A DNA stretch of 8,530 bases from Hyphomicrobiales bacterium (GCA_023266715.1 JAHFPK010000108.1:1-8530), one strand, 5' to 3'. Positions 1 through 5,176 are shown, counted from the stretch's first letter. The notes: generated by a model not told the origin, from the sequence alone. Numbers and translations: made by a program.

Positions 1-154
1 AAGCCGGATTGGGCATCAAAGCCGGATGGGACATCGAAGCCGGATTGGGCATCAAAGCCGGATTGGGCATCGAAGCCGGATGGGGCATCAAAGCCGGAGA
101 GGGCATCGAAGCCGGATGGGGCATCAAAGCCGGAGAGGGCATCGAAGCCGGATT
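1..154. repeat. 18-bp tandem repeat array inside a coding region
   Basis: Eight full copies of an 18-base unit (consensus AAGCCGGATKGGGCATCR) run from 1 to 144, and a ninth starts at 145 and breaks off at about 154. Alternate copies carry CATCAAAG or CATCGAAG, so the higher-order period is 36 bases. The copies at 73-108 and 109-144 are identical 36-mers, which points to recent expansion or gene conversion. In the + frame read through to 335 the unit encodes one hexapeptide. The array may begin before the window. Confidence 0.95.
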
Positions 155-335
155 AAAAATTTCTGCGAAATGGATTGCTGTGAAGCTGAGAATTTTCGCC
201 GGCCTCTGCCTCTGGAAAATTCCTTCAGAAGAAGAAACTGAAATCGCTGCAGAGTTGCGCGAAGGCGCAATCGCTTTCGGCAAGCATGTGCCGCCAGCGG
301 TCGTGGAAGAAAAAGAACCGGAGGTGCAATCATGA
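3..335 (+). CDS. Hexapeptide-repeat (GIKAG/GIEAG) phage protein, 5' end missing
   Basis: The reading frame is open from the first bases, so the true start probably lies before the window. The TTG at 9 is not a convincing start because it sits within the repeat. The visible N-terminal half is about eight hexapeptides of the form G-I-(K/E)-A-G-x, strictly alternating Lys and Glu, with x being W, L or E. A non-repetitive C-terminal part of about 60 residues follows (KLRIFAGLCLWKIP, then an acidic EEETEIAAEL segment, ending in EPEVQS). From memory, proteins with this plan (glycine-rich hexapeptide repeats, then a conserved tail with 'KLRIFAGLC') recur in temperate phages and prophages, with no known function. 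The regular repeat suggests a beta-solenoid or fibrous fold, which is inference. The stop overlaps the start of the next gene (ATGA), so the two are probably translated together. Confidence 0.75.
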   Translation, partial: AGLGIKAGWDIEAGLGIKAGLGIEAGWGIKAGEGIEAGWGIKAGEGIEAGLKISAKWIAVKLRIFAGLCLWKIPSEEETEIAAELREGAIAFGKHVPPAVVEEKEPEVQS

Positions 336-508
336 CCCGCGCCCAGATATGCGAAGAGAACTCCCACCACTTCCCCGAAGACGCAGCCTGGCAGTCGCAC
401 TGTCAAAAAATGGCCCGCATGCGCGAAGCCGAGTTGCGACCGCTCGGGCTGGCTGGTCAGGCGGCGGCGAAGCTGGATGCGTTCGAGCCAATTGGGAGGG
501 CCGCGTGA
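332..508 (+). CDS. Small hypothetical phage protein (58 aa)
   Basis: A 58-codon frame starts at ATG 332, overlapping the stop of the repeat protein by four bases. GGAGG at 320-324 stands 7 bases ahead of the start. It ends at TGA 506-508, where the next ATG begins. The product starts MTRAQICEENSHHF and is rich in Glu, Ala and His, with two cysteines (residues 7 and 24) and no membrane segment. Residues 25-50 look helical. I do not recognise a family. Support comes from the ribosome binding site and the stop/start overlaps on both sides. Confidence 0.6.
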   Translation: MTRAQICEENSHHFPEDAAWQSHCQKMARMREAELRPLGLAGQAAAKLDAFEPIGRAA

Positions 509-705
509 TGGATGACGATCAACTTCTGACAATTAAAGATGTCTGCAGGTTTTGGGGCGGAAACAAGCCGCTCAATCCTGCAACTCTCTACCGCCAGATC
601 GCCGACGGCAAACACCCCAAGCCGATAAAAGTCGGTGGCTTGAGCCGTTGGAGCCTGAATGAGTTGCGGGTTGAATTGCAGCGTAGGAAGGATGCCCGGA
701 CGTGA
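508..705 (+). CDS. AlpA/excisionase-like helix-turn-helix protein
   Basis: The 65-aa product begins MDDDQLLTIKDVCRFWGG and carries a MerR/AlpA-type winged helix-turn-helix over residues 6-55: LLTIKDVCRFWGG, then the recognition-helix segment NPATLYRQIADGKHPKP, then a KVGGLSRWSLNEL strand and helix. AlpA-like proteins are small phage or plasmid DNA-binding proteins that activate or repress integrase or other early promoters, or act as excisionases. I place the start at ATG 508, which overlaps the preceding stop (TGATG) and has GGGAGG at 495-500 about 7 bases ahead. The frame is open further upstream, but that part lies over the previous gene. Here the gene is far from the integrase, and a second HTH gene sits next to int, so this one is more likely a transcriptional regulator than the excisionase. 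The specific role is inference. Confidence 0.8.
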   Translation: MDDDQLLTIKDVCRFWGGNKPLNPATLYRQIADGKHPKPIKVGGLSRWSLNELRVELQRRKDART

Positions 706-983
706 CAAGTTTTCCTTATACGGATGAATATCTTAATCAGATTTACAAAGAGCTCGAAACCGCGAAGATGTTGCGCGATCTGACAATTGAAAAAGGTCTC
801 GCTCTGATTGATTTGATAAGGATTGAAAAGAGGTGTGAGGATTTCAAATTCAGCGTGAGTGGCACCGGAGCAAGGTTGCCATGTGATATGCCTATAGGCA
901 ACATCGAGGCATTGCTCGACGAATTCATTGCGATGGCGACTCGCAGAGGCCTGATTTCCAAAACCGGGGAAGTTTTGCCATGA
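702..983 (+). CDS. Hypothetical phage protein (93 aa), GTG start
   Basis: The start is GTG 702, overlapping the preceding stop (GTGA), with AGGAAGGA at 685-692 as a somewhat distant ribosome binding site. The product begins with the sequence TSFPYTDEYLNQIYKEL after the initiator and is mostly helical. Its N-terminal half is charged and amphipathic (residues 8-45). A short loop with a lone cysteine (CDMPIGN) and a final helix (IEALLDEFIAMATRRGL) follow. There are no membrane segments. No family recognised. The stop at 981-983 overlaps the ATG of the next miniprotein. Confidence 0.6.
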   Translation: MTSFPYTDEYLNQIYKELETAKMLRDLTIEKGLALIDLIRIEKRCEDFKFSVSGTGARLPCDMPIGNIEALLDEFIAMATRRGLISKTGEVLP

Positions 984-1078
984 TCCGCCCCCGCACCGTC
1001 GAACGACTGTTCATCCTGATCGCGGGCCTGCTGCTGGCCTACGTGGTCTTTGTCTTCATTGCGTTGGGGTATTGGTGA
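980..1078 (+). CDS. Single-pass membrane miniprotein, copy 1 (32 aa)
   Basis: ATG 980 overlaps the stop of the preceding gene (ATGA), and the TGA at 1076-1078 overlaps the next ATG. The 32 residues start MIRPRTVERLFILIAGLLLAY. A short basic N-terminus (three Arg among residues 3-9) is followed by one uninterrupted hydrophobic segment (about residues 10-29), ending GYW. This fits a single inner-membrane helix with the N-terminus in the cytoplasm by the positive-inside rule. A clear paralogue lies at 1287-1382. The ribosome binding site is weak, so translation is probably coupled to the upstream gene. Function unknown; it is too small to be called a holin. Confidence 0.6.
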   Translation: MIRPRTVERLFILIAGLLLAYVVFVFIALGYW

Positions 1079-1290
1079 TGGCTGACGATCTCGAATTCCG
1101 CATTGCCAAGCTCGAAATCAATTCTGGCGACGTGCTGGTTTGCAAGTTCGATCAGCGGCTCAGCGACGACCACGTGAAACACATCAAGGAAATTCTGAAA
1201 GATTCAATGCCTCATGGCGTCAAGTGCTTGATCCTTGAAAAGGGCATGGACCTCGCTGTTCTGACCTATGACGAAAGGGCATCAGCATGA
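1078..1290 (+). CDS. Small hypothetical protein between the two membrane miniproteins (70 aa)
   Basis: I chose ATG 1078, which overlaps the stop of the miniprotein gene; the earlier in-frame TTG 1072 and GTG 1075 lie over that gene. The 70-aa product begins MADDLEFRIAKLEINSGDVLVCKF and ends ERASA. It has an alternating strand/helix pattern: a beta strand around residues 15-25 (DVLVCKF), a helix around 30-45 (DDHVKHIKEILKDSM), a strand around 49-56 (VKCLILEKG) and a strand around 58-64. This suggests a compact alpha/beta domain. No catalytic motif or family recognised. It is soluble and sandwiched between the two paralogous membrane miniproteins. Confidence 0.6.
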   Translation: MADDLEFRIAKLEINSGDVLVCKFDQRLSDDHVKHIKEILKDSMPHGVKCLILEKGMDLAVLTYDERASA

Positions 1291-1382
1291 TCCGCCCCCG
1301 CACTTTTGACCGCCTGCTCGTCCTCATCATGGGCCTGCTGCTGGCATACGAGACTTTTTTGATTTTGGCGGGAGGGGTGTGA
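1287..1382 (+). CDS. Single-pass membrane miniprotein, copy 2 (31 aa)
   Basis: ATG 1287 overlaps the preceding stop (ATGA), and TGA 1380-1382 overlaps the next ATG. The 31-aa product begins MIRPRTFDRLLVLIMGLLLAY and ends ETFLILAGGV. It has the same basic N-terminus (Arg at 3, 5 and 9) and hydrophobic stretch (residues 10-29) as copy 1, but a Glu inside the hydrophobic part at residue 22. It shares MIRPRT, R9, L10 and GLLLAY with the product of 980-1078 at the same positions. At DNA level the first 17 bases of the two genes are identical. The pair must come from a duplication within this operon or the capture of two related copies. Confidence 0.6.
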   Translation: MIRPRTFDRLLVLIMGLLLAYETFLILAGGV

Positions 1383-1630
1383 TGGTGAATTTAATGCCGA
1401 CCAGGGATCAGTGGCTTCGGTGCAAATCGCTTTTGCGAGATTGCGCTGACGATATCCAGATTCACATGATGAAGACGACCGGGACGGCAAATAACAGCGC
1501 GGACCTGAATTCCGCTCTGAAAAACTTGCAATTCGCCGCCACCGCGCTCGGCTACGAACTCGTCCAGCGCACCACCCCCGCAGCCCGAGACGGCGGGCGG
1601 ATGGATTGCGAGGTGGACGAGCATGCTTAA
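1382..1630 (+). CDS. Hypothetical phage protein (82 aa)
   Basis: ATG 1382 overlaps the stop of the miniprotein, and GGGAGGGG around 1370-1377 is a good ribosome binding site. The product begins MVNLMPTRDQWLRCKSLLRDC and is largely helical. It has a central HMMKTTGTANNSADLNSALKNLQFAATALGYEL segment split across positions 28-60, and a polar tail. Cysteines lie at residues 14, 20 and 76. No family recognised. Its last 8 bases overlap the start of the following gene. Confidence 0.6.
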   Translation: MVNLMPTRDQWLRCKSLLRDCADDIQIHMMKTTGTANNSADLNSALKNLQFAATALGYELVQRTTPAARDGGRMDCEVDEHA

Positions 1631-1907
1631 TTTCTCAAACGGCCGCTGCGTGTCTGCCACTGCCCAGGCGTTCGAATCCGAAACTATCAACGCCTTTTTT
1701 CGCAACATCCTCGCCCACTACCACGGCAAGACGCCAGCCGAGATCGCCAAACATGCGCGCGGGATGAGCGAGGCCGTCAAGGATTGGCCAGCACCGCGAG
1801 ATGCACTGGTCGGCTGGGCTTTGATGCAATCCTGCGTCCGCATGCAACTTGATCAATTCGCCGACGAAGCTGACGCCACAGCCCAGGAAATGGAACAGGC
1901 CGCATGA
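1623..1907 (+). CDS. Hypothetical phage protein (94 aa)
   Basis: It starts at ATG 1623 inside the end of the preceding gene, with GAGGTGG near 1609-1615 ahead of it, and stops at 1905-1907, overlapping the exonuclease start (ATGA). The product begins MLNFSNGRCVSATAQAF and is helical almost throughout (segments around 15-30, 38-54 and 60-92), with an acidic C-terminus (DEADATAQEMEQAA). No membrane segment or recognised domain. Its position directly before the exonuclease, with coupled translation, suggests it belongs to the recombination cassette, but I see no evidence of function. Confidence 0.6.
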   Translation: MLNFSNGRCVSATAQAFESETINAFFRNILAHYHGKTPAEIAKHARGMSEAVKDWPAPRDALVGWALMQSCVRMQLDQFADEADATAQEMEQAA

Positions 1908-2575
1908 CCATCATCTATCACAACGATTTTGAGCAAGGCAGCGGTGAATGGGCAGCGCGCAGGTGCGGGATGCTCACAGCCTCGGAGATGGAATTGATCA
2001 TCACGCCGACGCTCAAGATCGCCAACAACGACAAGCAGCGGTCGCACCTCTATGAGCTTCTGGCGCAGCGAAACAGCGGCTATGTCGAGCCCCAATACGT
2101 CAGCGATGCGATGCTGCGCGGCGAGAATGAAGAGATTGCCGCCCGCGAACTATATTCAGAAAAATATGCGCCGGTGCAGATTTGCGCGTTCGTCACCAAT
2201 GACCGCTTCGGCTTCAACATCGGCTATTCGCCGGATGGCTTGGTGGGCGATGATGGCTTGATCGAGATCAAATCGCGGCGCCAGAAATTCCAGGCGCAGA
2301 CGATCATCGAAGGCATTTTGCCGCCCGAGTTCTCGCTGCAAATCCAGACTGGCCTGCTCGTGACGGAGCGCAAATATTGCGACTTCATTTCCTATTCCAA
2401 TGGCATGCCCATGTTTGTGCTGCGCGTCGAACCCGACTTGAAAGTTCAGGAGGCGATTGTCGATGCCGCCGCCGCTTTCGAGGAAAGGCTTGCTGAAAAT
2501 CTGGCGGCATATCGCGTTCTTGCCGGCAAATTCTATCCAACCGAACGGAAAGATTACGAGGAAATAATCCTATGA
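1904..2575 (+). CDS. YqaJ/lambda-exonuclease-type viral recombinase nuclease
   Basis: This 223-aa protein has the features of the YqaJ/lambda exonuclease (PD-(D/E)XK) family. Enzymes of this family degrade the 5' strand of double-stranded DNA ends and leave a 3' single strand for an annealing protein. Residues 12-28 (GSGEWAARRCGMLTASE) match the N-terminal substrate-binding motif. Next comes a GENEEIAAR segment at 73-81 with the conserved Glu. The catalytic core is GYSPDGLVGDDGLIEIKSR at 107-125, with metal and catalytic residues D111, E121 and K123. QIQTGLLVTER at 146-156 follows, with the conserved Gln pair. Length is normal for the family. The start at ATG 1904 overlaps the preceding stop. 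The stop at 2573-2575 overlaps the start of its partner at 2572, the usual exonuclease/annealing-protein arrangement. All expected catalytic residues are present, so it should be active. Confidence 0.92.
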   Translation: MTIIYHNDFEQGSGEWAARRCGMLTASEMELIITPTLKIANNDKQRSHLYELLAQRNSGYVEPQYVSDAMLRGENEEIAARELYSEKYAPVQICAFVTNDRFGFNIGYSPDGLVGDDGLIEIKSRRQKFQAQTIIEGILPPEFSLQIQTGLLVTERKYCDFISYSNGMPMFVLRVEPDLKVQEAIVDAAAAFEERLAENLAAYRVLAGKFYPTERKDYEEIIL

Positions 2576-3225
2576 CAGACCTTTCGCAGACCATCGCGCC
2601 CAAATCTGACCAACTCAACAGCGACGACCTGATTGCTGGGCCTATGACAATCAAGATCACCAAGATCAGCGCCAATCCCGGTTCGCCGGAACAGCCCATC
2701 TCAATATTCTTTGAAGGTGACAGCGGCAAGCCTTACAAGCCCTGCAAATCCATGCGGCGCGTTCTCGTCAACACATGGGGCTCGGATGGCAACAAGTTCC
2801 CAGGCCGATCAATGACGCTATACCGCGACCCATCAGTGAAATTCGGCGGCTTTGATGTCGGCGGAATCCGTATCAGCCATATGACCGACATTGCCAAGCC
2901 GGTGACCATGGCGCTCACGGCAAGCAAGGCCAACCGCAAGCCATTCACGGTGCAGCCATTGCTTCCTGAAGGCGGCATTCCAGAGGCTTCGCCCGAACTC
3001 ATTGACCTGGCCGAAACCGCATCCCGCGGAGGCGAGAATGTCTTGCGGCAATTTTGGACCGGGCTTTCGAAGATTGAACAACACTCGCTCAAGAACCGCT
3101 TAGACGATTTGAAGGCGGCGGCAAAGAAAGCCGATGAACCGCCAATCGACGGCGCACTGGAAGACGAGCCGACACCGCAGCGGCAAGAGCCTGCGGCAAA
3201 CACGACGAAAGGCACCTCAGACTAA
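2572..3225 (+). CDS. Exonuclease-partner protein, probable ssDNA-binding or annealing role
   Basis: This 217-aa protein is coupled to the exonuclease by an ATGA overlap, with GAGGAAA near 2558-2563 as ribosome binding site. Residues 15-130 form one domain rich in short strands: LIAGPMTIKITKIS, then PISIFFEGDSGKPYKPCKSMRRVL, NTWG, GRSMTLYRDP, FGGFDVGGIRISHM and PVTMALTASK. A helical segment at 143-186 (ETASRGGENVLRQFWTGLSKIEQ) resembles the small 'FW..L' helical domain seen at the end of some phage recombination proteins. The last 30 residues are acidic, Pro-rich and probably disordered, like an SSB tail. I have seen proteins of this type beside YqaJ exonucleases in alphaproteobacterial phages, usually annotated as hypothetical. 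An OB-fold ssDNA-binding or annealing function is inferred from context and shape, not from a recognised RecT, Bet or Erf motif. Confidence 0.7.
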   Translation: MTDLSQTIAPKSDQLNSDDLIAGPMTIKITKISANPGSPEQPISIFFEGDSGKPYKPCKSMRRVLVNTWGSDGNKFPGRSMTLYRDPSVKFGGFDVGGIRISHMTDIAKPVTMALTASKANRKPFTVQPLLPEGGIPEASPELIDLAETASRGGENVLRQFWTGLSKIEQHSLKNRLDDLKAAAKKADEPPIDGALEDEPTPQRQEPAANTTKGTSD

Positions 3226-3245
3226 CTAGAGAACCATTGCCTCAA

Positions 3246-3277
3246 GGGCTGTCGGGGCCTCAGAAACCCGGCAGCCC
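3246..3277 (+). promoter_or_regulatory. Strong stem-loop in the only operon gap; attenuator or mRNA element
   Basis: GGGCTGTCGGG (3246-3256) pairs with CCCGGCAGCCC (3267-3277) as an 11-bp stem with one G-T wobble and a 10-base loop. It lies 21 bases after the stop of the exonuclease partner and 20 bases before the next ATG. No run of T follows, so it is not a standard intrinsic terminator. It could slow or partly stop transcription, protect the upstream mRNA end or reduce downstream translation. Confidence 0.5.
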
Positions 3278-3297
3278 GCCCTCAAAGGAAAACGGAA

Positions 3298-3756
3298 ATG
3301 CGGATGAAAGTTTGTCCCAAATGCAAAAGCGAATTGCCGAAGAAATCATTCAATCAGTGCGCAAGATATGCCGACGGGCTGTCTTGGTGGTGCAAGGGTT
3401 GCAATAGGAAATTCAGCGCTGAATGGTATGCAAACAATTGCAATAGACAGAAATCTGCCGCTCATTCCTATCGAAATGCCAACATAGAAAAAGTGCGCGA
3501 AAGCCGCGCCAAATACTATCAAGATCATCGCGACAAAATTGAAGCTGCGAAACGGGCTTGGTACAAAAAGAATCCAGATTTTCTAAATACTTATGAATCC
3601 GGCCACCGAATAAATCTTTCCGACAGGTATTTGAAAAAACTTCTGCGCGTATTCGTACCGCATGGAGAAATTCCCCCTTCACTTATCGAAGCAAAACATC
3701 TGCAATTAAAAACTTACCGCCTCATAAAGGAGAAGATGAATGAGCAACACACCTGA
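3298..3756 (+). CDS. Zinc-finger phage protein with conserved C-terminal helical segment
   Basis: A 152-aa basic protein. The N-terminus holds CPKC (C6, C9) and CKGC (C32, C35), an ordinary four-cysteine zinc site, with C21 as an extra. This resembles the zinc knuckle that precedes HNH nuclease domains in phage proteins. Residues 40-95 are charged, with spaced Tyr/Arg/Lys (SAEWYANN, YRNANIEKVRESRAKYYQDH, AAKRAWYKKNP), as in the linker of that family. No H-N-H triad follows. Instead the C-terminus (106-149) reads INLSDRYLKKLLRV...IPPSLIEAKHLQLKTYRLIKEK, a segment common in phage hypothetical proteins. I therefore call it DNA-binding, with no nuclease claimed. The start at ATG 3298 is 8 bases after AGGA at 3286-3289; the ATG at 3304 is a less well placed alternative. 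This is the first gene after the hairpin gap. Confidence 0.75.
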   Translation: MRMKVCPKCKSELPKKSFNQCARYADGLSWWCKGCNRKFSAEWYANNCNRQKSAAHSYRNANIEKVRESRAKYYQDHRDKIEAAKRAWYKKNPDFLNTYESGHRINLSDRYLKKLLRVFVPHGEIPPSLIEAKHLQLKTYRLIKEKMNEQHT

Positions 3757-3973
3757 ACAGATCGAATCCCTTGACGGCATAAAGACTGCAATGGGCAAGC
3801 TGTATGCCGAAGTCCGCGACGGAACAACGGAACTAAAAACCGCCGCCGAACTCGCCAACATTGCAGGAAAATATCTCAAGGCCGAGCAGTTGCAGCTCGC
3901 CCGCGAAATATTCATGGGACAGCTTGGAAAGAAGCCCGAAGCAATCTCGGCGCAATTGACGCAGACAGCATGA
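3740..3973 (+). CDS. Small helical phage protein (77 aa)
   Basis: ATG 3740 lies 17 bases inside the end of the zinc-finger gene, with AAAGGAGAAG at 3726-3735 as a strong ribosome binding site. The product begins MSNTPEQIESLDGIKTAMGKL and is helical. The central stretch (GTTELKTAAELANIAGKYLKAEQLQLAREI, positions 28-57, read in two parts) resembles a small phage protein family that forms helical hairpins of unknown role. The TGA at 3971-3973 overlaps the next ATG. Confidence 0.65.
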   Translation: MSNTPEQIESLDGIKTAMGKLYAEVRDGTTELKTAAELANIAGKYLKAEQLQLAREIFMGQLGKKPEAISAQLTQTA

Positions 3974-4137
3974 TCATGCGCTTCATCGAATGGTTCTTTA
4001 GCTGGTTCGAATCCATCCCAGGCGAGGACGGATTGAGCGAATGGACCGACGATCCACACGACCTGCACGACCCGCAGCGCGTCACCCGCATTGTCTATGA
4101 CGACGATTTCATTCAACTGGAAAGGCCACCGAAATGA
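3970..4137 (+). CDS. Small acidic protein with an amphipathic Trp/Phe-rich N-terminus (55 aa)
   Basis: ATG 3970 overlaps the preceding stop and TGA 4135-4137 overlaps the next start (ATGA on both sides). The 55 residues begin MIMRFIEWFFSWFESIPGED, a strongly aromatic amphipathic helix. The rest is acidic and His-rich (TDDPHDLHDPQR), then a strand-like IVYDDDFIQLERPPK. The first 14 residues could lie on a membrane surface, but there is no true membrane span. An internal ATG at 3976 is an alternative start. No family recognised. Kept because of the stop/start coupling on both sides. Confidence 0.55.
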   Translation: MIMRFIEWFFSWFESIPGEDGLSEWTDDPHDLHDPQRVTRIVYDDDFIQLERPPK

Positions 4138-4352
4138 AAACCATCCGAGATCAGGTTAGCCAGGTAGATGTCACAATAAATTTCATCAACACCGGTCGCG
4201 GCGCAACTCTGACCATGTGCGCAAACGGGATACTGCTCACTGAAACGGTGCGCGGTGACGCCTGGAGCATGGCGAAGGTGGCATTTGCGAAAAGAGACCT
4301 TAATGCGTTTGGCAGCTTCTTTGACAAGGATGAAAAGCGAGAGGCCGCATGA
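4134..4352 (+). CDS. Hypothetical phage protein (72 aa)
   Basis: ATG 4134 overlaps the stop of the 55-aa gene, and the stop overlaps the start of the exported protein at 4349. The product begins MKTIRDQVSQVDVTINFINTG. Strand-rich residues 10-40 (VDVTINFINTGRGATLTMCANGILLTE, read in parts) are followed by a helix at 44-65 with a final charged KDEKREAA. This looks like a small beta-beta-beta-alpha domain. No family recognised. Confidence 0.6.
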   Translation: MKTIRDQVSQVDVTINFINTGRGATLTMCANGILLTETVRGDAWSMAKVAFAKRDLNAFGSFFDKDEKREAA

Positions 4353-4618
4353 ACCGCATCCTCCTCGCCCTCGCCCTTCTCTGCACCCCGGCCCATGCTG
4401 GTACAACCGAAGTGCTGAAAACGCCGACATGCGCTGCAGGCACTGCCGTGAAGGTGATTGAGCCCGAACCAGACGTGATCGTGATCAATTATTTTCTCGC
4501 GCAACAGCAGCGAAAGATTTGGCTCAAGAATTATTATCGCAGCAGGCCTTGCGCGAATGTGGGCAGGGTTCGGAGTGCTGCGGATGGGAAGTGTTATCTG
4601 AGATCGAGGTTGCCGTGA
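4349..4618 (+). CDS. Small exported protein with Sec signal peptide (89 aa)
   Basis: The N-terminus MNRILLALALLCTPAHAGTT is a textbook Sec signal peptide: Arg at 3, a hydrophobic core at 4-12, and an AHA cleavage site before G18. The mature part of about 72 residues has three cysteines (C28, C68, C82), a strand-rich EPDVIVINYFLAQQQ segment and a basic, Tyr-rich C-terminal half. Two of the cysteines could form a disulphide in the periplasm. C12 lies in the hydrophobic core but is not followed by a normal lipobox spacing, so I do not call it a lipoprotein. It sits between recombination and integration genes and overlaps both neighbours (ATGA upstream, GTGA downstream). A role in modifying the infected or lysogenised cell surface is only a guess. 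No family recognised. Confidence 0.65.
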   Translation: MNRILLALALLCTPAHAGTTEVLKTPTCAAGTAVKVIEPEPDVIVINYFLAQQQRKIWLKNYYRSRPCANVGRVRSAADGKCYLRSRLP

Positions 4619-4845
4619 GCTTCACGTTTCCTCAAGAAATCAAATTCACTATCGGCACCGATGAAATGAGCGCGTTTTTTAACCAGGCGCTTGAGCTTCG
4701 TGTCGCTTTGGCATGCCACGTGAGGGACAGCAGCCGCCCAAGAGTGGACGAGTTATTCTCAATGATGTCCCTTGCAGGCTGCATAGTCGAGGCTTTGAAA
4801 CGCTCGATTAAAGAACAGATTCCGGAGGCGGAAATTGGCGCTTAA
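4615..4845 (+). CDS. Hypothetical phage protein (76 aa), GTG start
   Basis: I place the start at GTG 4615, overlapping the stop of the exported-protein gene (GTGA). The frame is open earlier, but that stretch would overprint the signal-peptide gene by another 96 bases. The product continues SFTFPQEIKFTIGTDEMSAFF. A short strand is followed by helices at about 17-38 and 44-70, with lone cysteines at 34 and 55 or so. The last bases contain GGAGG (4823-4827), which serves as ribosome binding site for the next gene. No family recognised. Confidence 0.55.
   Translation: MSFTFPQEIKFTIGTDEMSAFFNQALELRVALACHVRDSSRPRVDELFSMMSLAGCIVEALKRSIKEQIPEAEIGA
4823..4827 (+). promoter_or_regulatory. Ribosome binding site that fixes a TTG start
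   Basis: GGAGG lies 7 bases before TTG 4835, within the end of the previous gene. The nearest in-frame ATG (4856) has no such sequence before it and would cut into the helix-turn-helix domain, so the TTG is the likely start of the HTH gene. Confidence 0.65.
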
Positions 4846-5176
4846 CCTCCACACCATGGACGAGGCGGCAGGCATGTTGCGCATATCTCGGCGCACTCTG
4901 CAAGACTTGATCAAAACTCGGCCATTTTACAAACTGGCAGGCCGCCGGAAGCTATTCAGCCAGTCCGACATCAACAAGATTTATGAGGCCCTGCCATGCC
5001 CCTCAAACTCGTTCGCCGCCACGGCTCCCGCACATGGTACATTCGCGGCTCCGTCCGAGGCCAATCTATGGACGCGAGCACGAGAACTGACAACCGGGAA
5101 GCGGCAGAAGCCATCCGCATCAAAGAGGAACAGCGACTCCTCGACCGTAGTGTATTTGGCGAACGAGCAACGGTGA
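4835..5176 (+). CDS. Helix-turn-helix protein, probable excisionase, overprinting int
   Basis: A 113-aa protein starts at TTG 4835. Residues 3-53 form a MerR/Xis-type HTH: LNLHTMDEAAGMLRISRRTLQDLI, then the wing LAGRRKLFSQSDINKIYEAL. Such genes directly before a tyrosine integrase usually encode the recombination directionality factor that switches the integrase to excision, or an int regulator. The remaining 60 residues (from PCPSNSF on) are Ser/Ala/Thr/Lys-rich, probably disordered, and read in a different frame through the first 181 bases of the integrase gene. From memory, similar 'CPSNSF' tails occur in HTH proteins upstream of int in other alphaproteobacterial phages, which suggests the long overlap is conserved. 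Even so, the tail may be constrained mainly by the integrase frame. The domain call is firm; the excisionase role is inferred from position. Confidence 0.75.
   Translation: MALNLHTMDEAAGMLRISRRTLQDLIKTRPFYKLAGRRKLFSQSDINKIYEALPCPSNSFAATAPAHGTFAAPSEANLWTRARELTTGKRQKPSASKRNSDSSTVVYLANEQR

Noticed and set aside
1..154. CRISPR array
   Set aside because: The 18-bp units are head-to-tail with no spacers and encode a hexapeptide in frame.
26..241. Frame encoding MGHRSRIGHQSR repeats across the tandem array
   Set aside because: It is the array read in another frame. The frame to 335 has the conserved C-terminal part and is coupled to the next gene.
2733..3215. 160-aa minus-strand frame rich in Ser
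   Set aside because: It is antisense to the exonuclease partner gene and has the Ser/Pro/Arg-rich composition typical of a shadow frame in GC-rich DNA.
3298..3756. HNH homing endonuclease
   Set aside because: The zinc cysteines resemble that family, but no HNH catalytic triad follows, so only a zinc-finger protein is called.
3706..4116. 136-aa minus-strand frame
   Set aside because: It is the antisense of three coupled + strand genes with good start signals and no sign of a minus-strand operon there.
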